Of a stretch of 54,466 nucleotides of DNA, positions 22,394 to 32,600 are shown one piece after another. The stretch covers positions 1 to 54,466 of the forward strand of contig NZ_VRTY01000036.1 in assembly GCF_008017455.1 (NCBI RefSeq), given 5' to 3'. The notes below the pieces were generated by a model. That model was given only the letters and a program-made list of their open reading frames with translations. It ran no database searches and had not been told where the DNA came from. Both the position numbers and the translations under genes were made by a program. Each line of letters starts with the position of its first letter. The stretch's first letter is position 1. The stretch is from Pontibacter qinzhouensis (GTDB taxonomy: Bacteria > Bacteroidota > Bacteroidia > Cytophagales > Hymenobacteraceae).

Positions 22394-23968
22394 CTACTCC
22401 GGACCAGACAAACTTAAATCGCTGAATATACTTTGCGTTCCATTGGCAAAAATTCCCCACTGCTTGCCGGGCATTCCATAAATGCGGTTACTCAGCGCTG
22501 CTTTGCCGTCTATATACACCACACAGAGGGTACCATCCATAACAACTTTAACATCATAGACCGTATTAGCCTTAAAATCAAATGGTACCCGGGTTATTTC
22601 GCGGGGATTCCCACCTGCTATATGATAGGCTGCCACCCGTGCATGCTGTGGTTCAAATACAATTTTATAGGATTGTTCAGCAGGATTATCAGCGTTAAAA
22701 ATAAAGCCAGTGGTACCTGTATTATTGTCAGTTTTTAGTTTTGCCTGAATCATTCTTGAGCCATTGATTGGTCTGAACGTAGAAAGAGCTTCTGAACCAC
22801 TGCCATTAAGCTGATACGAGTTTCCATTTGCCGCTACAGCACCCGCAGTATTTTGCATCTGAAGCGCTATCTCTTTTTTAAAGATACCAGTAACAGCGTC
22901 CGGAATTTTAACACCCAACGTGCCGTCTGCCGCCTGCGTAAGTTCATGAATCACCATATTGCCGGCCCATTCTTTGTTACCATTGTCGTTTTCAGGCAAC
23001 CTTCTGGCTGTCCATCCGAAAGCATATCGTTTGTTACCATCGGTGGCTGTTTTTGCGGCATAGAAAAACTCCCCGTCGAGCATATCATGAGCAGGAGTTC
23101 GCCAGGGGCCTTCCGAGGAATCGGCTATGCGGTAGTGCGTTCCCTTTATCCCCCAGTTTTCGGAGAAAAACATGTACCAGTGGTTTCCCATTTTAAATAT
23201 ATCGGCGCACTCCATCATCAGGTAGCTTTCCTCATCAGTGGTTGTATACAGAGGGCCCTGCACCGCCCAATCGTTTAAGGCCGGATTTTTTGAGGTGAAA
23301 AGCAACACGACTGCTTTCCGGCTCTCGGTTTGTGTGCTTTGCAGCATCCAATACTCATTTTTTTCACTATTAAAGAAAACATGCGGGTCTCTGAAATCGA
23401 AGTTATAATACCCGGGAGGGGCCGTTAAGATAAAAGAGTTATTTTTGGTCCAGGTTTTCAGGTCTTTACTGGTAGCATAGAGCACGCTCTCACGCGGGTT
23501 ACTTTGCAGAAAGGAGGCATTGCCGTTGTGGCCGGTATAATACATGTAGTAGGTATCGCCTACTTTTATGGTGGAGCCGGTGCCGATGGCAAAATCAGGT
23601 TGAGAAGCCGTACCAAACGGGATCATCTCCCCACCGTAGGTAAAATCTACCAGGTTGGAACTCTCAAATTTATGGATGGCATGAAAACCCTGCCCGGCAG
23701 GTTTGTTCTGAGCATCGTGCAGAAAGAAAATGTGAAATTTGCCATTATCAAAATAAGGCATGATGTCGCCTACCCAACCTGTTGTATTGTACGGGTTGGT
23801 AGTGCCCATCCAACCAGATGGCGGTGCCGGATAAATACCTATTACTTTATCATTTGTAGAATCTGGTATAGAAGGACCATTTGTTTCCGGATTTTCTTTA
23901 CTGCAACTACAGGCAATTAGCCCTAAAGAAGCAGCTACTACTGCCCAACTCTTTTTCAATTTAATCAT
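22394..23968 (-). CDS. GH32-like beta-propeller lipoprotein (possible DUF4975 C-terminus)
   Basis: A 524-residue lipoprotein (Cys20 in GLIAC). The propeller keeps three acidic positions of GH32/GH68 enzymes in altered surroundings: WVGDIMPYF (Asp68) instead of WMNDPNG, DFRDPHVF (Asp194) and MMECADIF (Glu253). The C-terminal about 160 residues form a beta-sandwich of concanavalin type (QAKLKTDNNTGTTGFIFNAD, VVMDGTLCVVYIDGKAALSNR). It is probably an active fructan hydrolase of a divergent GH32 group, or a fructan-binding relative. It lies in the middle of the fructan locus; a 370-bp repeat-bearing gap separates it from the DUF4960-type gene upstream. Confidence 0.82.
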   Translation of the reverse strand: MIKLKKSWAVVAASLGLIACSCSKENPETNGPSIPDSTNDKVIGIYPAPPSGWMGTTNPYNTTGWVGDIMPYFDNGKFHIFFLHDAQNKPAGQGFHAIHKFESSNLVDFTYGGEMIPFGTASQPDFAIGTGSTIKVGDTYYMYYTGHNGNASFLQSNPRESVLYATSKDLKTWTKNNSFILTAPPGYYNFDFRDPHVFFNSEKNEYWMLQSTQTESRKAVVLLFTSKNPALNDWAVQGPLYTTTDEESYLMMECADIFKMGNHWYMFFSENWGIKGTHYRIADSSEGPWRTPAHDMLDGEFFYAAKTATDGNKRYAFGWTARRLPENDNGNKEWAGNMVIHELTQAADGTLGVKIPDAVTGIFKKEIALQMQNTAGAVAANGNSYQLNGSGSEALSTFRPINGSRMIQAKLKTDNNTGTTGFIFNADNPAEQSYKIVFEPQHARVAAYHIAGGNPREITRVPFDFKANTVYDVKVVMDGTLCVVYIDGKAALSNRIYGMPGKQWGIFANGTQSIFSDLSLSGPE

Positions 23969-24051
23969 CTTTATATCTTAGTAATATGCTGATACCATGT
24001 ATCCGTAATGTTTTGTATGTTAAGTACATGTCAATAAAATATATTGGGTAC

Positions 24052-24109
24052 ACCCTTGGCAACATTCTGGCAGAAATTCTTCTGAAGGGCATTTTCATTC
24101 AAATAATTG
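24052..24109 (-). repeat. family A repeat, reverse orientation
   Basis: ACCCTTGGC, then TTCTGAAGGGCATTTTCATT and CAAATAATTGC. The frame in the repeat sense is open (MKMPFRRIS...LPRVY). Confidence 0.85.
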
Positions 24110-24180
24110 CTTTTCAACTCGATACAACTTACTGGAATGCACTTAGTGTAACAGAAAGCAGTATGTGCCGGGTCAGGAAC

Positions 24181-24245
24181 AAATTATTCTAATGAAAAAG
24201 GCCTTCCAGAGGTATTTTCGCCTCCTAATGGCTGTTGTTCCAAAC
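24181..24245 (+). repeat. family A repeat
   Basis: AAATTATTCTAATGAAAA, AGGCCTTCCAGAGGTATTTTC and a modified right block TCCAAACCC. The frame is open (MKKAFQRYFRLLM). Confidence 0.85.
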
Positions 24246-24337
24246 CCGGCAATATTAGCAACTACCAATTATAATCAGAGGAAATTGCTTCTATCATGAA
24301 AGCACATGTTTTAACATTTCTAATTTGGCGAAGCTCC

Positions 24338-25738
24338 TTATTCACCTAAATACCGAATGGCGTTTTCTGTTAATCGCTCAATATTATGCTTATAGCCATT
24401 CGACTGGCTTGGATTTCCGCTGGCATCCGGCTCATTAAACCAATCGTAAGCTCCGAAAGCTATAATAACCGCATTACCATCGGTAGAACTGCCAGGAAAC
24501 TCAGCAATTCCTACACGGCCATTCAGATGGTCATCCCAGGATTCGCTTGCCAGGTTTATTCCTCCTGTTTGTTGCCTCCAGCCGGCACCGTCGCCATAGC
24601 CTCCCCATTCATTTACGAACCACCAGGCGGTATGATTTAACCTGAATGTGCCCTTCTCCAGCAAATAGGCTTTGCCGGTTTCGAAGGTTTCTAATCCCTG
24701 GAATATCGGGTGACCTTCGTTACCCCGGAAGGATATACCCCAGGAATTATCCCTCTCAACAAAGCCGTTGGGCAGAAAGTCTCCGAAAACATTGTTTGGT
24801 CCTTTGCCCTGCGGAACGATGCCAAGTGCCTCTACATAACGTGTAGCAAAGGTTGTGAGAAATAAATTCCCGCCTGCAGCACGGTATGCCTTCAATGCGT
24901 TTACAACTCGGGCATCCAGTGCCATGGCCGGAAGATCTGCTGCAGCATCATGGTGCCACCAGATAACGGCATACTCACTCAGGCTCTTGCCGCCTGCCAC
25001 ATCCTGAAAAGAAACGAAAGAGACATCCGAGAATTTATTGAACAACCAATCTGCCGCCTCTTTCTCATCAGCATTACTTATGGCTGCCCTGTTGGCTGCC
25101 GTACTCAGGTAAGCAATGGTAAGGCCCGCAGCTTGTTTGCTAACCGTAACGGTATAATTTGCACTCGTGCTGCCTGCACTAACGGTAAAAACAACTGGCT
25201 CCGAAAAATCTACTGTTTCTCCAGATGCCGGATTAATAGTTACGCCTGCAGATAATTCGATCTCTGGCTGTAAGGCTGTAAGATCAGCCTCAGCAGGCAG
25301 CGCCAGCGAAATCGTTCTGTTTGCGTTATCAATGGAGCCATTTACACCATCGATCGCAAACCGCAGAATCGGCTGCAACACCTGCGCCCTTACTCTGTAT
25401 TTTTTGTACAGGTTCCCGTTAATAACGGTATACTCCACTACACGTCTAAAATCAGCAGTACCAACTGCCGGTGTAATACTGGCTCCTTCAGGAAGTGTTA
25501 TAGCAGGTGTTACGGCCGAAATATTGCTGCCGTAAGGAAGCGTTACCTGAACCTCGCCGGTATTCTGGTTGATTACACCCTCCACCTCATGAATTTTGAA
25601 TGATTCTATGCTTACCGGCACATTCACTATAAAATCCGGATTGTCGAATGCTTCCTGGCAAGAGAACATCGCCATCAGCATGGTAAGGATAAGACCGAAG
25701 CTGATCTTCCTGGCATTCACAATAAAATTACGTTGCAT
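24338..25738 (-). CDS. surface lipoprotein with Ig-like repeats and DUF4960-like domain, probable fructan-binding protein
   Basis: The start at 25738 is chosen because AAAGGAGA lies about 8 nt upstream and it yields a lipoprotein signal (MQRNFIVNARKISFGLI...MFSC, then QEAF); the frame is open 28 codons earlier. About 466 residues. Two beta-sandwich repeats follow (ITLPEGASITPAVGTADF and IELSAGVTINPASGETVDF, of the DUF5018 type with YTV strands). The C-terminal domain of about 230 residues has IWWHHDAAADLP, NVFGDFLPNGFVERDN and a Trp-rich end, as in DUF4960 proteins. It stands where BT1761, the levan-binding surface protein, stands in B. thetaiotaomicron. Role: glycan capture at the cell surface, inferred. 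Confidence 0.85.
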   Translation of the reverse strand: MQRNFIVNARKISFGLILTMLMAMFSCQEAFDNPDFIVNVPVSIESFKIHEVEGVINQNTGEVQVTLPYGSNISAVTPAITLPEGASITPAVGTADFRRVVEYTVINGNLYKKYRVRAQVLQPILRFAIDGVNGSIDNANRTISLALPAEADLTALQPEIELSAGVTINPASGETVDFSEPVVFTVSAGSTSANYTVTVSKQAAGLTIAYLSTAANRAAISNADEKEAADWLFNKFSDVSFVSFQDVAGGKSLSEYAVIWWHHDAAADLPAMALDARVVNALKAYRAAGGNLFLTTFATRYVEALGIVPQGKGPNNVFGDFLPNGFVERDNSWGISFRGNEGHPIFQGLETFETGKAYLLEKGTFRLNHTAWWFVNEWGGYGDGAGWRQQTGGINLASESWDDHLNGRVGIAEFPGSSTDGNAVIIAFGAYDWFNEPDASGNPSQSNGYKHNIERLTENAIRYLGE

Positions 25739-25810
25739 AATCAAGTCTCCTTTTATATTTTTTATTTTCAATAGTATAAATGCTTCATAAATGATAGATT
25801 GTCGTGTTTT

Positions 25811-25870
25811 AACCAAAGTCATAAAGGATCAAAATGGTATCTGAAAGGCCTTTTTCATTAGAATAATTTG
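25811..25870 (-). repeat. family A repeat, reverse orientation
   Basis: AAAGGCCTTTTTCATTAG and AATAATTTG are well conserved; the outer right block is altered (AACCAAAGTC). It sits between the GH32 stop (25924) and the start of the DUF4960-type gene. Confidence 0.8.
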
Positions 25871-25923
25871 GTTCAGACTCGACAAACAATGCTGACTGTT
25901 ATTTAGTACAAATGCCGTGTTTC

Positions 25924-27885
25924 CTAATTTTCATGCTCTTTCCAAATAGATGTTAACTCCCAAGCCTTAAACTCCACTAATCTGGCATTGCCGTTTTTGG
26001 AAAACAGTTCTATGCCTGTCTGCTGTTCTCCCGGAAAGGTCAAAGCGCTCAGTACAACTTTTCCCTGGTTTGTAAAGATTTCAACAGAAGACTGGTCTAC
26101 AAGAATATGCAGCCTGAGCTGGTTGTTTTCAGGTTCAACAACAGCATGCATTTTAGTGGCAAAAGCTTTATTAAAATCAGGGTTTGAAGTAAAGTATGTA
26201 CACTGGGTTCTATCCACACTCAGATTTGAGGTTGTAGGATCGTAAGAAACAATCAGCTTCCTGTTATTCCCGGCCAGCAGATTAAGTCCGAATGTTGCTG
26301 ATGAACGTGTATCGAAAACAACATCTAACTCATACACATTTTTAGCAGGGCTGAATGCTGACACCTTTTCTGTTCCTGTAATTGATTTGTCTGAGAACTG
26401 GTAAACTTCTTTCCGAAGTTTCTGCAATTCAGGAACAGGTTTTTGAACAATCCGGTTACCTTCCGCAAATGACTTTATGGCAATTTCCCTTGGAACTGAT
26501 TCAAATCCTTTACCCCATGTGGTAGGCACATCTCTGGCATAATCCCAGTTTCCCATCCAACCGAGCATTGTTGTGCGGGCACTTACCTGATCCACATCGC
26601 GCCATGTTCTGGCTGCATAAAAATCGGGGCCGTAATCCAGCCACAAAGCATGCTCCAGCTCCTGGTTTTGAAGAACATCTGAAAACAGGAGATGATCAAC
26701 AGCTATATATCCCCAATCATCTCCGTCATCATCATCTATAATCTTAATTGTCGCCTTTTTGCCTTTCAGGTCCTGCACATCCCAACCGTTCCATTTTAAA
26801 ACAGCGCTATTGTCTCCGGTAGTTGTTCTAACCACCTTGCCATCAACCAGTAAGTTGATACATGTTTTGCCCGGATGATTACCACCTGCCACTAAAAAGT
26901 TAATGGCACGCTGGGTAATTTTGAACGTTGGAGAAGTAAGTGTGCCTTTAGCCTTCGTTTTCTGTAAAGAGCTGGCATACCCTCTCCTGAGATGATGACC
27001 GACAGAATCAGGCGTTGTAGGTGCATTTCCAAACGCAGTTCCGGAGCTTTTCCATTTTCCATAGCTGGTTTCATCAAAGCCGGCAAACAAATTTCCCTTT
27101 AGCCCCTTTCCGTCTACCAGGTAGGCGGCGGTTGCTTCGTCTGCCCTGAACTCTTTTCCATCAAAATCGCCTATAAAATACTGTACTCTGTTTGGCCCGC
27201 GTCCGATCAGCATGACCCACTTTTTGTTAGTAGTATCACCATCTACCGGAAGTTCAAAAAGATCCGGGCACTCCCAGAAAGAATTCTGAGCACCCAAAGA
27301 GCCAAACTCGCTCAGGTATTTCCAGTCTTTCATATTCTTCGATTCGTAGATGTGGATTTTCTGGATGTCGGGAAGAGACACAACCATGACCCACTTTTGT
27401 TCGGGCGCGTACCAAAACACCTGCGGGTCCCTGAAAAAAAATTTACCAATGTCTAAGACAGGGTTATTCTCATAATAATAGAAGTTAATGCCATCATTAC
27501 TTACAGAAAGTGCCTGCGTCTCGGGCAGTGAATCTCCTCTGAAATGTTTGGTATACACAGCGATCATGCTTTTCTCACCAAACCCGGCAGTATTTTCCTT
27601 ATCTACCACCACTGACCCCGAAAAATAAGAGAATGAGCCGTCGTCACCTTTCATGGGATGTGGCAATTCTTTCCAGTGGACCAAATCTTCTGAAACGGCA
27701 TGCCCCCACCAGAAAAGATGGTATTTGCCGTCTGTAAAGACCAAGCCGTCGGGGTCGCCAATCCACCCTTTTTTAGGGCTGAAATGAAACTGCGGCCTGT
27801 ATTTCTCATTATACTGGGCCTGCAGGCATGACGCAGGAAGCAAAAAGGCAAAAGCAAGCCATACTAGAGGAACCGATCGTTTCAT
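25924..27885 (-). CDS. GH32 fructanase with an inserted beta-sandwich domain
   Basis: A 653-residue GH32 enzyme. Catalytic residues: WIGDPDG (Asp44), FFRDPQVF (Asp153) and FWECPDLF (Glu205). The usual FYQ(Y/H)NP...MHWGHA loop is shortened to FWWGHA, opening the substrate cleft. Between about residues 252 and 408 a jelly-roll-like module interrupts the propeller (GTLTSPTFKI, INFLVAGGNHPG, INLLVDGKVVR, an acidic DDDDGDD turn and WGYIAVDHLLFSD), after which the propeller resumes at LWLDYGPDFYAARTW. A C-terminal beta-sandwich follows (HILVDQSSVEIFTNQGKVV). The N-terminus is exported; PASC could be a poor lipobox, or cleavage may follow LQA. First enzyme after SusC/SusD, so probably the polymer-attacking enzyme of the locus. 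Confidence 0.92.
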   Translation of the reverse strand: MKRSVPLVWLAFAFLLPASCLQAQYNEKYRPQFHFSPKKGWIGDPDGLVFTDGKYHLFWWGHAVSEDLVHWKELPHPMKGDDGSFSYFSGSVVVDKENTAGFGEKSMIAVYTKHFRGDSLPETQALSVSNDGINFYYYENNPVLDIGKFFFRDPQVFWYAPEQKWVMVVSLPDIQKIHIYESKNMKDWKYLSEFGSLGAQNSFWECPDLFELPVDGDTTNKKWVMLIGRGPNRVQYFIGDFDGKEFRADEATAAYLVDGKGLKGNLFAGFDETSYGKWKSSGTAFGNAPTTPDSVGHHLRRGYASSLQKTKAKGTLTSPTFKITQRAINFLVAGGNHPGKTCINLLVDGKVVRTTTGDNSAVLKWNGWDVQDLKGKKATIKIIDDDDGDDWGYIAVDHLLFSDVLQNQELEHALWLDYGPDFYAARTWRDVDQVSARTTMLGWMGNWDYARDVPTTWGKGFESVPREIAIKSFAEGNRIVQKPVPELQKLRKEVYQFSDKSITGTEKVSAFSPAKNVYELDVVFDTRSSATFGLNLLAGNNRKLIVSYDPTTSNLSVDRTQCTYFTSNPDFNKAFATKMHAVVEPENNQLRLHILVDQSSVEIFTNQGKVVLSALTFPGEQQTGIELFSKNGNARLVEFKAWELTSIWKEHEN

Positions 27886-27921
27886 GTGCCGTTTTAAATA
27901 ACGTTAAACCACAATTGTGCA

Positions 27922-27957
27922 TGGTTATAAAAGGCGAAGCTCCGCCTTTTATAACCA
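27922..27957. promoter_or_regulatory. perfect hairpin between susD and GH32
   Basis: TGGTTATAAAAGGCG (27922-27936) and its exact inverse (27943-27957) around a 6-nt loop. There is no T run after it on the minus strand, so it is more likely an mRNA-stability or partial-attenuation element at the 3' side of the susCD message than a full terminator. Confidence 0.7.
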
Positions 27958-27966
27958 AAGGATATT

Positions 27967-29664
27967 TTAATAATTTAGATTTTGCACGTACCGCTGCTCG
28001 CTCCAGAATATCTGGTTCTGGGGAATCGGTAAGTATTCGTGTTTACCTTTTGTAAAGTGGCCGTCGCGTAGAAACTCCCGGCGGGTTTTCTCTTTGTCCA
28101 GGTAAGCATTCATTACCTGGTCGGCTATGCCCCACCGAACAAGGTCAAAAAACCGGCTACCCTCCAGGGCCATCTCAAGTCTACGCTCAAAACGCAGGGC
28201 TTTGCGTGCATTCTCCTGCGTCCAGGCAATGTTTACCCCAGGCTCATAAGGCCTTACATCGTAATTGGCCAGGAAAGCTCCTGCTTCATTCTTCAGCCTG
28301 TTGGTACTGGCTGCTGCCCGGTTACGGATCTCATTAATCAGAGGAAGTGCCTCTTCCTGGCGACCCAACTCTATCAAGGCTTCTGCCTTAAACAGCAGCA
28401 CATCGGCATAACGTAGCAGAATTCTCGGTTTTGTGTTCCCGTAGAACGGATCAACATTCACAAAGCCTTCATCATCTGGCGACACATTTTCTTTTAAGGA
28501 ATTATAGTAACCATAGATCTGCGGCGTACGGCTCCAACTTTCAGTAAAGATCCGGTCTGTGTCATATTTCCAGGGGTTACCCGGGCGGGCCACGGTGTGG
28601 TCTAAGCGGGGATCCAGGGTATGCTGGGCAAAATCAACGTTCGATTCGTTAAAGGTATCAAACAGGGGCACCCCCTGCGAAGTGGTCTGGTAAGCGTTCA
28701 CGAGGTTTTGGGAAGGCTTCTGAAAATCGCAGCAACCCAGGCCCTGCGGCACCGTGAGCATGTCGCCATGGTTCAGGCGTCCTCTGCCCACACCATCGTT
28801 GGTGGAGAACTGCACGGCAAAGATGGACTCTACGCCATTTTCAAAAGGGCCTGGCAGAAAATTATTGGCAAAATCGGGCTGTAAATCATAATTAGAGGCA
28901 ATTACTTTGTCTGCTGCTTCAATTACCTGCTGTAAGCGCTGTGTATTAATGGTAACAACCGCGTGCTGATCATTTTGTTCGTATGCCTGGTATAACCTCG
29001 TCTTGGCCAGGTAAGCATTGGCTGCTACCTGGTTGGCACGACCTACCTGCTGCTGACTTAGCGGAAGATTGGCGGCGGCAAATTCAAAATCCTGCGCTAT
29101 TTTTTCCCAGAGTTCATCGCTTGTAAACTCCACGTTCGTGACAAACTTATAATCTTCTGCCAGCACATTTTCGTCCATGTAAGGGATGCGCTTAAAAAGG
29201 ATCTTCAGCACAAAATAGAAGTGGGCACGCAGGAATCTTAATTCAGCTTTTCTGGCATTGAGCTGAGGAAATTGCTCCTCTGTAAAATTATTCATGATGC
29301 GCAAACCGTCGTTGGCCCTCCTCACGCCAATATAAGTCTGAAACCAGATGCCATCCAGTTCCCACATATCTGGCCTGGTGTTGCCGAAAGTTTCTATAAA
29401 ATGGAAGCCCTGTCCATCGCCCGGGTCCCGGCCTCCTTTGTAGGCATCGTCGGCACGCACGTTGCCATACGGCCACAGGCTGAATGCCCTGTTTATTTCG
29501 TCGTTGCCTAACTGTGAGTAAGCGGCGATCACAAATCCTTCGGCATCCTGGGGCGTACGAATCTGATCTTCATTTAACACACCTCTTGGATCTACATCCA
29601 ACATATCGGAACAGGAGGAGCCAAACAAAAGTGCTCCAACCATAATTGCTATAATCTTTTTCAT
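27967..29664 (-). CDS. SusD/RagB-family outer-membrane glycan-binding lipoprotein (fructan locus)
   Basis: A 565-residue lipoprotein (FGSSC, Cys about 18, then SDMLDVDP, the usual acidic follow-on of surface lipoproteins). TPR-like helices carry AELRFLRAHFYFVLKILF, DVLLFKAEALIELGRQEEALPLINEIRNRA and FERRLEMALEGSRFFDLVRWG, all hallmark SusD segments. It ends YLPIPQNQIFWSEQRYVQNLNY. It forms the lid over the SusC barrel and hands over fructo-oligosaccharides. It starts 23 bp after the SusC stop, and the 3' end is followed by a perfect hairpin. Equivalent in position to BT1762. Confidence 0.95.
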   Translation of the reverse strand: MKKIIAIMVGALLFGSSCSDMLDVDPRGVLNEDQIRTPQDAEGFVIAAYSQLGNDEINRAFSLWPYGNVRADDAYKGGRDPGDGQGFHFIETFGNTRPDMWELDGIWFQTYIGVRRANDGLRIMNNFTEEQFPQLNARKAELRFLRAHFYFVLKILFKRIPYMDENVLAEDYKFVTNVEFTSDELWEKIAQDFEFAAANLPLSQQQVGRANQVAANAYLAKTRLYQAYEQNDQHAVVTINTQRLQQVIEAADKVIASNYDLQPDFANNFLPGPFENGVESIFAVQFSTNDGVGRGRLNHGDMLTVPQGLGCCDFQKPSQNLVNAYQTTSQGVPLFDTFNESNVDFAQHTLDPRLDHTVARPGNPWKYDTDRIFTESWSRTPQIYGYYNSLKENVSPDDEGFVNVDPFYGNTKPRILLRYADVLLFKAEALIELGRQEEALPLINEIRNRAAASTNRLKNEAGAFLANYDVRPYEPGVNIAWTQENARKALRFERRLEMALEGSRFFDLVRWGIADQVMNAYLDKEKTRREFLRDGHFTKGKHEYLPIPQNQIFWSEQRYVQNLNY

Positions 29665-29687
29665 ATATGCGCTGTTACAATTCCTAA

Positions 29688-32600
29688 TTATAGTCTGATA
29701 TTAACACCTGTGGTCAGTACAAGCGGGTTCGGATAGCCAAAGCCCGGGTTTTCCGGATCTATACCTGTGAATGATTTGCTTTTCAGCAGGATTCCCAGGT
29801 TGTCTCCGCCAACATATACCCGCAAGGACTGGAGGCCAACTTTACCTGTGAGCTGTGCTGGCAATGTGTAGCCCAACTGTGCGTTGCGCAGCTTCAAATA
29901 AGAACCTTTCTCGATAAAGTAAGTGGAGAAGCGCGACTCAAAGTTGTTGTCTACCAGAGAGATCATCGGGATATCAGAAGTAAGGTTAGACGGAGACCAG
30001 GCATCCAGTAAGCGTGCGCCTTTGTTCGATCCTGTTTCTGATACACTCCAGAAGTCTGTGGCATATTTAAAATTGTTTACCACATCTATTCCAGAAACTC
30101 CTTGTAAGAACAGGTTTAAGTCAAACGCTTTGTAGCGGACTGAGGTATTGAACCCGTAGGTGAAGTCCGGGTGCGGCGTACCGATCCAGGTGCGGTCAAA
30201 ATCATCTACTATTCCATCACCCGTTAAATCTTTATACCTGATCCTGCCTAAGGCCTTACCTGGTTGAGTGGCATGTGCATCCACTTCTGCTTCGCTGCGG
30301 AATAGCCCGTCTGCTACATAGCCAAAAAAGGAGTTGATAGGGCGACCCAGGATATTCTGACCTCTGCCATCTCCACCGTAGGCATTTACCACTTCGGCAG
30401 GCAGGTGGGTTATTTTGTTGCGGTACATATCAAAGTTGGCATTCAGGTCAATGGATAGGTCGTTACTGATCTGCGTGCGGTGCCCTAAGGTTAGTTCAAA
30501 ACCTTTGTTTTGCATGGAGGCACCATTTACCCACTGGTTACCTCCTTCCCCTAAGGTGCCGATATAAGGAGGCAATAAAAGGATATCAGAAGTTTTTCTT
30601 ACATAGACTTCAGCACTACCATATAGCCTCTGATTCAGGATTTCGAAATCCAGACCTAAATTACTCATGGTGCTTGCTTCCCAGCGGAGGTTCGGGTTCG
30701 CATTCTGAATAAGTTTAAATCCTGATGGTAAAACGCCACTTTTATTACCATTTATATCATAGGAAGTTCCGGCATAATCAGTTACATACAGGTTGTAAAT
30801 GGCGTTATTGTCTATCTCCTGGTTACCTGTCATGCCCCAGCCGAAGCGCAGTTTCAGATCGTTGAAAAAGGAGGTATTGTCCTTTATAAAGGCTTCTTCG
30901 CTTAATCTCCAACCGGCAGAAAAGGCAGGAAAAGTACCAAAACGGTTATTCTGGCCGAAACGGGAAGAGCCATCGTATCGGATTGTGGCAGAAAGCAGGT
31001 ATTTGTCGGCGAAAGAATAATTGGCCTTTCCGAAATAAGACAACAGCATGTGTTTTGCGCCACTGCCACCGTTGTCTTTAATGCCTGTGCCTGCGTCGAG
31101 GTACATAAAAGCATCATCTTCGAGCACAAAATTCTCTCTTGAGGCCCAGAAGCTCGTTAAATTATCGCGGTAGAGTTCCGTACCGGCTACAGCGTCCAGG
31201 CGATGGTTTCCAGATACAAGGCTGTAGTTCAAGGTGTTCGTCCAGGTTGTCTTTACGCTGTGGCTCTGGTTAGACTCCAGCCTGTTTACCGGGTTGTTCA
31301 GGTATCCGGACTGGTAGGCTTTCCGATATCTTCTATGCGTGTAATTTCCATAGTCCACCCCAAAGTTTGAGCGGAAGGTCAATCCTTTATAGAGAGACAC
31401 ATCAGCAAAAAAGTTACCGAACACACGCATAAAATCATAGTTGTTATGCTTATTATCTTCCAGCAAACGAACAGGGTTCTGGCGGTCGTTCATACCACCA
31501 ACCGGGCCGCCCCAGCCTTCACCATCCACTGTTCTAACCGGAAGAATCGGTAAAGCCTGCATTGCTTCATTCATAGGACCTGCCCCAACTTCCGCAGATT
31601 TAGTCAGGCTCAGATTTTGCCCTACTGTTACTTTGCCATTAAAGAACTTGTAATCTGAATTCAGGCGTGCAGATAAACGGTTGAACTCGGAAGTTTTGAT
31701 TACGCCTTTGTTATCGAAATACCCTATTGACAGGAGATAGCTGCCATTTTCTGTACCGTTCGACAGCGAAACATCATAGTTCTGAATAACCCCGGTCCGG
31801 GATATTTCATCGAACCAATCTGTATTAGAGGATTTCATGGTTCTGTTGGCATCCAGGTACTCCGGAACCAGCACTTTGTTCAACACCGGGGTCCCAGTCT
31901 GAGGATCCACGCCCCAGTCGAACATATATTGCACGCTGTTTGCGTTAGGGTCTGTTCCATTGTTGATGTTTGACTGCCATAAGGCTTTCCCGTACCCTTC
32001 GGTATCGAGCATCCTGGTACGGGTGGTAAATGAGGATACCGAAGTATAGGCATTCGCATTTACCTGGGTTTTGCCTGTTTTCCCGCGCCTGGTTGTAATG
32101 ATAATTACACCGTTGGCTGCTCTGGAACCATAGATACTGGTAGCCGAGGCATCTTTCAAAACCTGCAATGATTCTATGTCGGCAGGGTTGAGTTCATGCA
32201 TTCCGGCTTTGGTAGGTACACCATCGATGATGTAGAGCGGATCGTTATTGTTAAGTGTACCTATACCGCGAATCCGGACAGTGGCAGGGGCACTTGGAGA
32301 CCCATTACCTGTAATGTACATACCAGCCACTCTGCCCTGCAAGCCTTTTATGGGGTTAGCAACGGCCTGTCGGTTCATATCTTCCACATCTACTACACTC
32401 ACAGCGCCGGTAAGGTCTTTTTTGCGTTCTGTCTGGTAGCCTGTCACCACAACCTCATCCAGAGTCAACCGGTTTTCTTCCAGTGTAACAGTTATAGTTG
32501 CCCGGTTACCTATCGGCACTTCTTTAGAAATGTACCCGAGGTAGGATATAACCAGCACCTCATCTGCAGCAGCCTGCAAGCTGAAATTGCCATCAATATC

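Larger units (their letters stand above)
23969..24337. other. intra-locus gap with two opposed family A repeats
   Basis: 369 bp inside the fructan locus holding a reverse and a forward family A copy 71 bp apart, head to head at their AT-rich left blocks. No other gene or promoter was recognised. Confidence 0.6.
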
